The notes: generated by a model not told the origin, from the letters alone. DNA of 41,929 bases from an uncultured Verrucomicrobiota bacterium (GCA_949293415.1 CASFDK010000029.1:1-41929); one strand, 5' to 3'; counted from the first letter of the stretch, positions 32,277 through 40,847 are shown. Numbers and translations: made by a program.

Positions 32277-34916
32277 ATGAAAAAAGTATCGACTGTGATT
32301 GCGGCGGGGATTTTTGTCGCCGCGTTCGGGATTGGCGGATGCGCGGCAAACGCGCCCCAAGAGGATTCCTACAAAGTGGAAAATGTAGGCGGCGTGCCGC
32401 GGCTGGTTTTCAACGGCAAGCCCGTCCGTGCGAGAATGCTCTACGTTTCGCCGACATACTTCATGCTCGGCTCGTTCGACGGGCGTTCCGTGATTCCCTC
32501 GAAGGCGTGGATTAACACGTTCATCGAAATCCCGAAACTCGACAAGCCCCTGAAGGACGGCGAATTCCGTTTCGACGTTGCGGGCGGCAGCTTCGAAGCG
32601 TACATTGCGGCAGTCGAAATTTCCGAGCGCGACTCGGGCAGGAAAGTCTATTCGCTCAACCCGACGGGCGACGACCGCGCGAAAATAGTCTCCGACGCGT
32701 CGAAATCGAAGCTCGCATTCGACAAAGCCTCCGACGGCACTCCGATTCTCGAAGTGAAGTCAACGGGCGGCGTAAACCTCGCCCTCAAAGGGCTCAACCT
32801 CGACGCGGGCAAAGTCTACCGCATCGACATCAAAATCAGGGGCAACAAGAGTTTCGGTTTCAGGGGCTACGTGGCAAAAGACGGCAAATTCATCGAGCCG
32901 CAACTGCGCTCGATGGTCGGCGAGCAGACAAAGGTAGCGAAAGACGCGGGCGTGGACATCGTAACCTTTCCAGTCCAAATGGCGGATTTAATGCCCGAAG
33001 ACGGCAAGGATTACAATTTCCGCAACCTCAAACGCGCCCTCGACGAAATCGTCGCGGCAAACCCGAACGCGAAAATCCTGCTGCGCATACGTTTCTATCC
33101 GCCAGACTGGTGGTGCGCGAAATATCCCGACGACGTTATGACCACTTCCGAAGGCAACAAGTGCGGATTCCCCTGCGTGTCGTCGAAACGCTACAGGGAC
33201 GAGTGCGTGAAAGTGCTGTCGATGTTCATCGACTACTGCGAGCAGAACTACAACAAGAACATCGTTGGCTACCACCCCGGCGGCGGTAATTCGTGCGAAT
33301 GGTTCTACGGCAATTCGTGGTCCACACAACACTACGGCTACAACAAGACGGCGGTCGATGCGTGGAAAAAATGGGTCGGCAAAAAGTACAAGACAAACGA
33401 AGCCCTGCAAAAGGCGTGGAACGACCCCGCCGCAAGGCTCGACAAAGTGGAAGTTCCCACGAAAGGGGAACGCGACGCCGCGCTCTACCTAATCAACCCC
33501 AAGACGCAGGAAAAACTCGCCGACTACAACTACTTCCTCCAAGACGAAATGGTCGATATGGTCGAACTGCTCGGCAGGACAATCCGCCAAAAAGTGCCCA
33601 ACAAACTTTCGGCCCTGTTCTACGGCTACGCCTGCGAATTCGGCGGACTCCACAAGGGGCCCGCGAACACGGGGCACTACGCGCTTTGGAAAATCGCGAA
33701 CTCGCCCAACTTCGACCTGCTAAGCGGCCCCGTCTCGTACGCCGACAGGGAACTCGGCGAACCGAGCTACTCGATGGGCGCGGTCGAAACAATCACCCGC
33801 TGCGGCAAAATCTGGTTCGACGAAGACGACATCCGCACGCACCGCACGCCGCCCACTCAGCAGCGCGTGGGCGACATCGGCTCGGAGTTGACAAACTTGC
33901 GCGACACCGAAAGCGTAATGCAGCGCGACTTGGCGCGTCAGGCAATACGCAACAACGGCTGCTGGTGGATGGATTTGTCCGGCACGGGCTGGTACGACGA
34001 CCCCGAGCTTTGGAAGCTTATGACCGCCGCCGACAAGTTCGAGCGCGATATGATTGAAAACCCCGTAGCCTACGACCCCGAAATAGCCGTCATAATCGAC
34101 GAACAGTCGGTCTACTACGGCGGCGCGAACAACACGGCGAAATCCACAACCGTAATTCTGCGCACAATGCGCAGGGAAATCGGCAGAGTCGCCGCGCCCT
34201 ACGGAATGTACCTATTCGACGACTTCGCAAAGGGCAAAAAAATGTCGCCCAAACTTGCAATCTTCCCCACGCAATACGCGATGACCGCAAGGGAACGCAA
34301 TGTTTTGCGGGAAAAGACAAAGGACATCGGCGCAATCTTCGTCTGGGCTCCCGCGTATATCGACCTCGAGAAAAACAAGTTCTCGCGCGGCGCAATCGAA
34401 GCCGCAACGGGCTTCGAAGTCGAGCGGATAAAGGACGACATAAGCGCGCGCGTAATGCCGACCGACGAAGGCAGGGCAATCGGACTCGGCGACATCTTCG
34501 GCTACAAAGACAAGGTAAAGCCCCTCTTCTCGCCCAAGCTCAGGGACGGCGACAAGGTGCTTGCCGTCTACGAAAACGATATGCCCGCGATTGTCCTGCG
34601 CGGGAAACACCTGTTCTGCGGTGTTTCGCAAATTCCGCGCGAGCTCTATCTGCATATGGCGAAAATCTCGGGCGTGCACGTCTACACCGACACACCCGCC
34701 TCGGTATTTGCAAGCGGCGCGTACATCTCCGTAACCGCCCTGCGCGAAACCGACCTGTCGAAGCCGCTTGCGCTCGACATTCCGTCCGAAAAGGAGATTT
34801 TCGACGCGCTCACGGGCGAAAAACTCGGCAAAGCCCCAAAGCTCGAGCTGAAAATGAAAGTCGGCGACAACCGCATTCTCAGGCTCGGCAAGGGCAATTC
34901 GGAGTTCGCCAAGTAG
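32277..34916 (+). CDS. GH42-like beta-galactosidase-type lipoprotein, copy 1
   Basis: An 879-residue lipoprotein (MKKVSTVIAAGIFVAAFG, lipobox GIGGC). An N-terminal beta-sandwich (25-200) precedes a TIM-barrel with FPVQMADLMPED and KILLRIRFYPPDWW. The acid/base candidate is the Glu of GGNSCEWFYGNSW and the nucleophile candidate the Glu of KIWFDEDDIRTHRTP. A Rossmann-like domain follows (about 600-750, KLAIFPTQYAMTARERNVL), like the trimerisation domain of GH42 beta-galactosidases, and then a short beta-domain. The exact family is uncertain; a beta-galactosidase-type clan GH-A enzyme is the best guess. The start is the ATG at 32277; the GTG just before it is in frame but unnecessary. The next gene is a paralogue with the same layout, separated by a terminator. 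Confidence 0.8.
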   Translation: MKKVSTVIAAGIFVAAFGIGGCAANAPQEDSYKVENVGGVPRLVFNGKPVRARMLYVSPTYFMLGSFDGRSVIPSKAWINTFIEIPKLDKPLKDGEFRFDVAGGSFEAYIAAVEISERDSGRKVYSLNPTGDDRAKIVSDASKSKLAFDKASDGTPILEVKSTGGVNLALKGLNLDAGKVYRIDIKIRGNKSFGFRGYVAKDGKFIEPQLRSMVGEQTKVAKDAGVDIVTFPVQMADLMPEDGKDYNFRNLKRALDEIVAANPNAKILLRIRFYPPDWWCAKYPDDVMTTSEGNKCGFPCVSSKRYRDECVKVLSMFIDYCEQNYNKNIVGYHPGGGNSCEWFYGNSWSTQHYGYNKTAVDAWKKWVGKKYKTNEALQKAWNDPAARLDKVEVPTKGERDAALYLINPKTQEKLADYNYFLQDEMVDMVELLGRTIRQKVPNKLSALFYGYACEFGGLHKGPANTGHYALWKIANSPNFDLLSGPVSYADRELGEPSYSMGAVETITRCGKIWFDEDDIRTHRTPPTQQRVGDIGSELTNLRDTESVMQRDLARQAIRNNGCWWMDLSGTGWYDDPELWKLMTAADKFERDMIENPVAYDPEIAVIIDEQSVYYGGANNTAKSTTVILRTMRREIGRVAAPYGMYLFDDFAKGKKMSPKLAIFPTQYAMTARERNVLREKTKDIGAIFVWAPAYIDLEKNKFSRGAIEAATGFEVERIKDDISARVMPTDEGRAIGLGDIFGYKDKVKPLFSPKLRDGDKVLAVYENDMPAIVLRGKHLFCGVSQIPRELYLHMAKISGVHVYTDTPASVFASGAYISVTALRETDLSKPLALDIPSEKEIFDALTGEKLGKAPKLELKMKVGDNRILRLGKGNSEFAK

Positions 34917-34948
34917 CCTGCGCCGACCCGATCGAACCGTGCACAAAG

Positions 34949-34976
34949 ACCGTCCGATTATTTCGGGCGGTTTTTT
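34949..34976 (+). terminator. Intrinsic terminator between the two GH42-like genes
   Basis: ACCGTCCGA (34949-34957) pairs with TCGGGCGGT (34963-34971) with one wobble, followed by T's to 34976. It makes the two paralogues separate transcription units. Confidence 0.88.
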
Positions 34977-34977
34977 A

Positions 34978-35005
34978 TTGACCTTGATTTACGCCAAAAT
35001 TAAAC
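34978..35005 (+). promoter_or_regulatory. Predicted promoter of the second GH42-like gene
   Basis: TTGACC (34978-34983) and TTAAAC (35000-35005) are spaced by 16 bases; TAAACG with a 17-base spacer is equally possible. The ATG at 35014 is only 8 bases past the -10, so the transcript would be leaderless or nearly so. Confidence 0.45.
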
Positions 35006-35013
35006 GTTCCCCT

Positions 35014-37581
35014 ATGGTATCTGCATTTAAAAAAATCGTATTTTCAGTGTCCGCCGCCGTTGCGCTGTGCGGATGTTGTAAAACATCCGACGGGCACACA
35101 TACAGGGTCGAGGACATCGGAGGCGTACCGCGTCTTACGATAGACGGCGAACCCCAGCGGGCGCGTATGCTCTACGTTTCGCCGACATATTTCCTTCTCG
35201 GCTCGCCCGTTAGGCGCACGGCGTTCGACTACGACTGGTGCGAGACTTTCTTCGAAATACAGCCGCTTGAAAAACCGCTCGAAAACGGCTCGCTTAAACT
35301 CACATTCCGAAAGGGAATTAGCAAGACTTTCGACATCTCAAAATTCGAAATTCTCGAAGCGCAGGGCGGCAAAAAAGTCTGCGACTTCTGCAACGGCAAA
35401 ACGCGCTCGGAGAACGCCGAAGTTCCGCTGAAAATCGGGCAAATCAACCTCGAGGCGGGGAAAAAATACCGCGTAAACCTGACGATAAAGTCCGACAAAA
35501 CAGCCGACTACACTCTGGAATTTTTCGACAAAAACGGCAGGTTCGTCGCCCCCCAGACGCGCTCGTATGTCGGGCTGCAAACCGAAGTGGCGAAAAACGC
35601 GGGCGTGGACATGATTACCTTTCCCGTCCAAGCCGCCGACTTCTTCGCCGAAGGCGACATCAAGCCGAACTACGAAAACCTGCGCGGTGCGCTCGACGAA
35701 ATAGTTGCGGCAAATCCGAACGCAAAAATCCTCGTGCGCATCCGTTTTTATCCGCCGCAGTGGTGGATGAAAAAATACAAAGACGACGTTATGACATCGT
35801 CGGAGGGCAAACAAAACAACTTCGCCTCACCCTCGTCCGAACGCTTCCGCGCCGACTGCGAAAAGGCGTTAAACCTCGTAATCGACTTCTGCGAGAAAAA
35901 CTACGGCAAAAACATCATGGGCTACCATCCGGGGGGCGGCGGCTCGTCGGAATGGTACTACGGCAACGCGTGGGGACCCCGCTGGTTCGGCTACGGCGTC
36001 GCCGAAAAGGCTGCGTGGAAGAATTGGCTGGCGAAAAAATACGAAACCGACCAAGCCCTGCAAAATGCGTGGAACAATCCGAACGCTTCGCTTTCGACCG
36101 TCGAGGTGCCGCGCCCCGAACGCCGCGCCCTTTCAAAATACGTGCTCGACCCCGCCTCGATGCGCGACATCGCCGACTTCAACCTGTTCCTGCAGGACGA
36201 AATGCTCGGAATCATCGAACGTCTCGCCGCGGCGATAAAGCGCAAGGTCCCCGACAAAATCTGCGCGTTCTTCTACGGCTATGTCTGCGACTACGCGGGC
36301 AGCTACCGCAAAGGTCCGTCTACCACGGGGCACTACGCGCTCGAAAAACTTCTGCGTTCGCCGAACATCGACATCCTCAGCGGTCCGACGACCTACACGG
36401 AGCGCGACCTCGGCGACGGAAGCACCGTTATGACCGTCGGCGAAACGGTAACGCGCGCGGGCAAAATCTGGTTCAGCGAAGACGACATCCGCACGCACCG
36501 CACGCCAGCCTCGCAGCAGAAAGTCTCCGCGTTAAACAGGGAGATAAAAACGCTCGAACAGAGCAGGCTCGTGCTCGGGCGCGACTTGGCGCAGCAGGCA
36601 ATCCGCAATTTCGGCTGTTGGTGGATGGATTTGGCGGGAACCGGATGGTACGACGATCCCGCGATGTGGGAGACGATGAAACAGTTTGCGCCCGTCGAAC
36701 GCGATATGACGAAAAACCCCGTAAAATACCAGCCGCCGATAGCGGTAATCGGCGACGAGCGTTCGATGGTATTTGTGGGCGTCGACGGAACTTCGCGCAA
36801 GACCTCCGAAATTTTCTCGCGGTCGCGCTTCGACCTCAACAGGCTCGCAACGCCGTTCGGACACTACCTGCTAAACGACGTTCTCTTCGGCAAGCCCACA
36901 AAGGCGAAGCTGCTCGTGTTCGCGACCGCCTACGCGCTCGACGCAAAACAGCAGAAGGCGATGCGCAAAAAATCGAAAAACCGCGCCGCAATCTTCGTCT
37001 GGATTCCCTCCTATATCGACGCGGACAAAATGGAGTTCTCGGCGGAGGCGGTAAAGCGCGCGACGGGCTTCGATGTCGCACAAATGCCCGCAGGGACGAA
37101 GGCAAATGTCGTTCCGACGGCGGATGGCGAAAACATCGGCTTGACGAAATTCGGATTCGACGAAGCCGTAAAACCGCTCCTTTCGCCCGCAGTAAAAGAC
37201 GGCGACAAAATCCTCGCGACCTACGAAAACGGCTCGCCCGCGGTTGTCCTGCGCGGCAGACATTTGTTCTGCGGCGTTTCGCAAATTCCGCCGCCGCTAT
37301 ACAGGTATATGATTAAAATTTCGGGCGCGCATATGTATTCGCAGCAACCGCTTTGCGTGTACGCAAGCGGCGCCTACATCTCGGTTACGTGCATCGACAA
37401 AATCGAAACGCCGCACGACATCGAGCTCGACATTCCGTCCGACAGGGAAGTTTTCGACGCGCTCACGGGCGAAAAACTCGGCAAAGCCCCGAAACTCGTC
37501 CTCAAAATGAAAAGCGGCGACTTCCGCCTGCTCAGGCTCGGCAACGGCAACGCCGACTTCGCAAAAAAACCGAAAGACTGA
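35014..37581 (+). CDS. GH42-like beta-galactosidase-type lipoprotein, copy 2
   Basis: An 855-residue paralogue of the preceding gene, with its own lipoprotein signal (MVSAFKKIVFSVSAAVALCGC). The two proteins align over their whole length with identical blocks: RARMLYVSPTYF, ALDEIVAANPNAKIL, RIRFYPP, YHPGGG, DDIRTHRTP, GCWWMDL, LFCGVSQIP and FDALTGEKLGKAPKL. The catalytic candidates are conserved (Glu of GSSEWYYGNAW and Glu of KIWFSEDDIRTHRTP). The N-terminal sandwich is the least conserved part, so the copies may differ in what they bind. The start at 35014 is chosen for the lipobox; the open frame upstream reads back through the terminator and promoter. No terminator follows; a hairpin at 37604-37618 has no T-run, so readthrough into the propeller and sialidase-like genes is likely. 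Confidence 0.8.
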   Translation: MVSAFKKIVFSVSAAVALCGCCKTSDGHTYRVEDIGGVPRLTIDGEPQRARMLYVSPTYFLLGSPVRRTAFDYDWCETFFEIQPLEKPLENGSLKLTFRKGISKTFDISKFEILEAQGGKKVCDFCNGKTRSENAEVPLKIGQINLEAGKKYRVNLTIKSDKTADYTLEFFDKNGRFVAPQTRSYVGLQTEVAKNAGVDMITFPVQAADFFAEGDIKPNYENLRGALDEIVAANPNAKILVRIRFYPPQWWMKKYKDDVMTSSEGKQNNFASPSSERFRADCEKALNLVIDFCEKNYGKNIMGYHPGGGGSSEWYYGNAWGPRWFGYGVAEKAAWKNWLAKKYETDQALQNAWNNPNASLSTVEVPRPERRALSKYVLDPASMRDIADFNLFLQDEMLGIIERLAAAIKRKVPDKICAFFYGYVCDYAGSYRKGPSTTGHYALEKLLRSPNIDILSGPTTYTERDLGDGSTVMTVGETVTRAGKIWFSEDDIRTHRTPASQQKVSALNREIKTLEQSRLVLGRDLAQQAIRNFGCWWMDLAGTGWYDDPAMWETMKQFAPVERDMTKNPVKYQPPIAVIGDERSMVFVGVDGTSRKTSEIFSRSRFDLNRLATPFGHYLLNDVLFGKPTKAKLLVFATAYALDAKQQKAMRKKSKNRAAIFVWIPSYIDADKMEFSAEAVKRATGFDVAQMPAGTKANVVPTADGENIGLTKFGFDEAVKPLLSPAVKDGDKILATYENGSPAVVLRGRHLFCGVSQIPPPLYRYMIKISGAHMYSQQPLCVYASGAYISVTCIDKIETPHDIELDIPSDREVFDALTGEKLGKAPKLVLKMKSGDFRLLRLGNGNADFAKKPKD

Positions 37582-37666
37582 TTCTAAAAACCGCAACTGG
37601 GCGGGCGAACGGTTCGCCTATTTACGGCTCGACCGACCCCGCCGCAAATCGAAAAATCGCAGACAT

Positions 37667-38938
37667 ATGACAACATTCGAGAAAATCTCCACATACGCAT
37701 TCGCGGCGTTCGCGCTCCTTGCCGCCGGTTGCAACGCCCCCGAACGGCAAGCCGCGCCGAAGGAACGCGTGCTTCTTGCCGAAAACGGCACAATCCACAG
37801 GTTTTTCGACACATCGCCGATTAGCCCGTCGGGCAAATACGCAGCCCTCTTCCGCCTACCCTACGAAAACAAAAAGCCGCAGGCTGGCGACGCGGGCGAC
37901 GTAATCGTGGTGGAACTTGCAAGCGGACGCGAAATTTTTTCGACGAAATCGCGCGGATGGGAGACGCAGATGGGCGCGAATGTCCAATGGGGCGCGACCG
38001 ACGCGGAACTTTTCTACAACGATGTCGATACCGAAACGTGGGACGGATTCGCCGTGAAGCTCGACTTCAAAACGGGCAAAAAAACGCGGCTTGCGGGAAC
38101 GGTTTTTATGGTCTCGCCCGACGGCAAAAAACTGGTCTCGCACAATCTTAAAAAATCGCGCTTCGCGCAGGTCGGCTACGGCGTAATCGTGCCCGATGCG
38201 TTCGCCAAGCGCAATGTCGGAATCGTAGACGGCGATGGAATTTTCGTAACCGATGTCGAATCGAACAAGTGCAGACTCATAGCGTCAATCCGCGACATCT
38301 ACGAAAAATCCGTCCCGTCGATAAAAATTCCGAACCCCGAAAAGTTCGAATACTACTGCTTTCAGGCGAAGTGGAATCCGCAGGGCACGCGCATTTTGGC
38401 GACAATCCAGTGGACCCCCCGCAACGGCGGCAAACGGCGAAGGGCGGTCGTAACGATGAAGCCCGACGGCTCCGAAATCCGCACCGCGATCACCCCCGAA
38501 CAGTGGGCAAAGGGCGGGCACCACATCAATTGGATGCCCGACGGCGAAAATATGTCTATGAACCTGAACATCGACGGGAAAAAGGGGCTTGAAATAATTT
38601 CGGTAAAATACGACGGAAGCGGGCTGAAACAGGTCTATCCCGTCGGCTCGGGACATCCGTCGTACCATCCGCGCGGGCTGCCGTTTATCCTCACCGACGC
38701 GTACGCGGGCGAAATGAACCTGCCCGACGGACGTTCGCCGCTGCGCCTGATAAACGTCGGGAAACAAAGCGAAGCCGTGGTGGCGAAAACCGCCCTGCCG
38801 CCGTTCAAGAAGAACCCCGAGTTCCGCGTGGACGCGCACCCCGTCTGGGTCTTCGGCGGCGACTGCGCCGTCTACAACGACACAAAGGACGGCAAACGCT
38901 GCGTCTATTTGCTCGACCTGCGTAAATATTTGAAGTAG
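37667..38938 (+). CDS. Beta-propeller (TolB/WD40-like) lipoprotein
   Basis: A 423-residue lipoprotein (lipobox LAAGC at about 18-22). The remainder reads as a six- or seven-bladed propeller. Repeated blade cores include DTSPISPSGKYAALFRL, ANVQWGATDAELFYND, TVFMVSPDGKKLVSHNL, FQAKWNPQGTRILATIQW and HHINWMPDGENMSMNLN, each with the hydrophobic-SPDG-hydrophobic rhythm of TolB/PD40 repeats. The overall pattern recalls oligogalacturonate-lyase-like propellers, but I cannot point to catalytic residues and would not assign an activity. It lies between a hydrolase and a sialidase-like gene, 29 bases upstream of the latter, so a role in binding or trimming the same glycans is reasonable inference. Confidence 0.82.
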   Translation: MTTFEKISTYAFAAFALLAAGCNAPERQAAPKERVLLAENGTIHRFFDTSPISPSGKYAALFRLPYENKKPQAGDAGDVIVVELASGREIFSTKSRGWETQMGANVQWGATDAELFYNDVDTETWDGFAVKLDFKTGKKTRLAGTVFMVSPDGKKLVSHNLKKSRFAQVGYGVIVPDAFAKRNVGIVDGDGIFVTDVESNKCRLIASIRDIYEKSVPSIKIPNPEKFEYYCFQAKWNPQGTRILATIQWTPRNGGKRRRAVVTMKPDGSEIRTAITPEQWAKGGHHINWMPDGENMSMNLNIDGKKGLEIISVKYDGSGLKQVYPVGSGHPSYHPRGLPFILTDAYAGEMNLPDGRSPLRLINVGKQSEAVVAKTALPPFKKNPEFRVDAHPVWVFGGDCAVYNDTKDGKRCVYLLDLRKYLK

Positions 38939-38967
38939 TTTCGCCGCAGTTTGAACTTCAAATTGCA

Positions 38968-40416
38968 ATGGCAGACAGACGCAAAAAACTTCTTCTATTT
39001 TCATCGGTTTTCGCAGCGGCAACGCTTTCGGCGTTCAACAAGATAGACTACAAACAGCCCGAAACGACCGAAGTTTCGGGAGTCTACCGCAATGCGGACG
39101 GCTCGGAAACGCCGTTCAAAATGCGCCTCGGCGAACCGCGCGTAATCGTGCGCGGAATGCCGTTCGAAAAAAACCGTTGGGGCGCGTACCAATTCCCGCG
39201 CCCGTACAATCTGGGCGACAGGTTGCTTGTAGCCGTTCACGTCTCAAAGGACGACATTAAATCGTTCGGCGCACCGAACCGCTGGTTCGAAAGCCGCGAC
39301 AACGGCAAAACCTGGCGCGAAATGGATGCCGCCCGCAACGCCGAATGCGGGCAGCTTCTGGCAAACGGCGACAGAATCTACTTCCCGCCCGAATCGGGTG
39401 TCAGCGTGGCGAACTACAAGCAGATGCCGCAGAAACTCAACACGCCCGACTACGATTTCACCAAGCCCGCTCCAGAAGGCACGCTGCCCATTCCCGACGG
39501 GATGAAAGCCGACTGGTCCGGAAGAATCGTAATCAGAGCCTACAACGCCGACAGGCTTCCGCCGAGCCTCGCAAAAAAGCGGTGGCTTGCGTACCGCATT
39601 CCCGCGGGCAAAACCGAACCCGTCAAAGAATACTCAGATGTCGACTGGAAATGCCTCACGCGCGTCGTGCACAGCGGTCACGGATTCGACGATATTTTGA
39701 AACCCATTTTCCCGCGCGGCAATATGAAGCTCGCCCCCGACGGCTCGCTCTGGATTTCCGCATTTTCGGGCGAAGGGCACGTCAACCCCGACACGGGCAA
39801 ATACAGCCCGTACTATTCCGCCGAAATCTTCCGCTCCGACGATTTCGGCAAAAGTTTCAAGCAGGTCGCCCATATGGAATACCCTGCCGACGGCGGCGAA
39901 TTCCCCTACGATTCGGGCGGATTCAGCGACAGCGATTTTGAATTTATGCCCGACGGCTCGATAGTGTGGTTTATGCGCACGCAGTGGTTCAACTACACGG
40001 GTTGGGAGTGGTCGCCGATGTATTTCAGCCGCTCGACCGACGGCGGCAAAACGTGGTCGAAGCCCGAAAAATTCGCGGATGTCGGCGTGCTGCCGCGCTT
40101 GGCGAAACTCGAATGCGGCATTACGGTTTTATGCTACGCCCGACCGGGGACATTTATTCAGGCGAGCGAAAACGACTCGGGCACAAAATGGACAAAACCC
40201 ATCGTGATGATGACGCCGAACGACCGCAGCGGATTGGCGAACGTAAAACAAACGGAAAAGGCGTTCATCGACTGGGCGGGCTCGTGCAACAACCCCGAAG
40301 TCGTCGCCATTTCGAAGAACAAGGCATTGATATTTTACAGCGATTTCTACTATCCAGACTCCGACGGAATAAAGAAAAAGACAATTCTCTGCCGCGAAAT
40401 ATCAATAGAGAAATAA
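38968..40416 (+). CDS. Sialidase-like (Asp-box/BNR) secreted protein
   Basis: A 482-residue protein with an N-terminal hydrophobic export segment (KKLLLFSSVFAAATLSAF). Three Asp-box (BNR) motifs mark a six-bladed sialidase fold: SRDNGKTW, SDDFGKSF and STDGGKTW, each followed by an aromatic or hydrophobic strand. A first-blade arginine candidate is in RPYNLGDRLLVAVHV, and acidic/tyrosine candidates lie in ECGITVLCYARPGTF, but the classical GH33 Arg triad and FRIP motif are not clearly recognised. It may therefore be an exo-sialidase or a related exo-glycosidase. It starts 29 bases after the propeller gene; a small perfect palindrome (TTTGAA-C-TTCAAA, 38950-38962) lies in that gap. The unit ends at a strong terminator. 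Confidence 0.78.
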   Translation: MADRRKKLLLFSSVFAAATLSAFNKIDYKQPETTEVSGVYRNADGSETPFKMRLGEPRVIVRGMPFEKNRWGAYQFPRPYNLGDRLLVAVHVSKDDIKSFGAPNRWFESRDNGKTWREMDAARNAECGQLLANGDRIYFPPESGVSVANYKQMPQKLNTPDYDFTKPAPEGTLPIPDGMKADWSGRIVIRAYNADRLPPSLAKKRWLAYRIPAGKTEPVKEYSDVDWKCLTRVVHSGHGFDDILKPIFPRGNMKLAPDGSLWISAFSGEGHVNPDTGKYSPYYSAEIFRSDDFGKSFKQVAHMEYPADGGEFPYDSGGFSDSDFEFMPDGSIVWFMRTQWFNYTGWEWSPMYFSRSTDGGKTWSKPEKFADVGVLPRLAKLECGITVLCYARPGTFIQASENDSGTKWTKPIVMMTPNDRSGLANVKQTEKAFIDWAGSCNNPEVVAISKNKALIFYSDFYYPDSDGIKKKTILCREISIEK

Positions 40417-40427
40417 AATAAATCCGC

Positions 40428-40474
40428 AAATACGACAACGCGGCGGAAATAAACCGCGTTGTCGTATTTTTGTT
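40428..40474 (+). terminator. Intrinsic terminator after the sialidase-like gene
   Basis: Perfect 16-base arms AAATACGACAACGCGG (40428-40443) and CCGCGTTGTCGTATTT (40454-40469) run into a T-rich stretch. The stem could also affect minus-strand transcripts of the relic next to it, though the T-run on that side is poor. Confidence 0.92.
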
Positions 40475-40687
40475 TTACAAGAAAACCGCCCAATCTACAC
40501 GGACTACGCGGAAGCCCACACTGTGGTATCCCTGCGCGGGATTGCGCCCGACACCCTTAAGCTCGGTACGGCACTCCGTCCGCTTCGAGTCGAACGCGCC
40601 GCCGTTGACGTCGGTTGCGCAAAAAGCGAAGCTTGCGGCGAAAACCGCAGCCGTCAAAACGAGAACTTTTCCGATATTTATTTTTAT
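40475..40687 (-). pseudogene. Internally deleted SUMF1/FGE-domain gene relic
   Basis: A minus-strand frame encodes a complete export signal (KINIGKVLVLTAAVFAASFA, cut after FCA). It is joined directly to about 46 residues that match the end of a formylglycine-generating-enzyme (SUMF1) domain: the GGAFDSKRTECRTEL block and the closing GYHSVGFRVVRV motif. The roughly 200-250 residues that should lie between are missing, in frame. A good ribosome site, GGAG (40698-40695), lies 7 bases before an ATA codon (40687-40685) exactly where an ATG is expected, with the next codons reading as a signal peptide; the only usable start is a TTG at 40657. Both facts point to a decayed gene. Such proteins are common in Verrucomicrobiota as secreted sulfatase-modifying-factor-like proteins. 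Confidence 0.55.
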
Positions 40688-40773
40688 TTTATTTCTCCGA
40701 GGGCTTGGAGTTTGGAATCAAGAAAAACGCGTTTGTCAGTTCAAATGAAAATCGGTGAAATTTGTTGCAAAAA

Positions 40774-40824
40774 ATTTTCGGCGCGGCGGCACTGGTGTTG
40801 GCGCACGCCAGAAAGCGCAGATAG
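40774..40824 (+). pseudogene. Relic of a PEP-CTERM C-terminal sorting tail
   Basis: Sixteen codons read IFGAAALVLAHARKRR and then stop. This closely parallels the tail of the intact PEP-CTERM protein at the left end of the window (IFGAIALWLAARRRCK). The VPEP motif and the rest of the gene are absent: the frame is closed by a TGA shortly upstream. A terminator follows 23 bases after the stop, as behind the intact gene. Short, so chance resemblance cannot be excluded. Confidence 0.42.
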
Positions 40825-40847
40825 TCGGGAAATTTTCCGAAACGCAA

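Noticed and set aside
37604..37618. Hairpin GGCGAA...TTCGCC after the second GH42-like gene as a terminator
   Set aside because: Six-base stem with no T-run; more likely neutral, leaving the downstream genes co-transcribed.
38950..38962. Palindrome TTTGAA-C-TTCAAA between the propeller and sialidase-like genes as an operator
   Set aside because: Short, inside an apparent operon, and with no promoter boxes around it; chance occurrence is likely.
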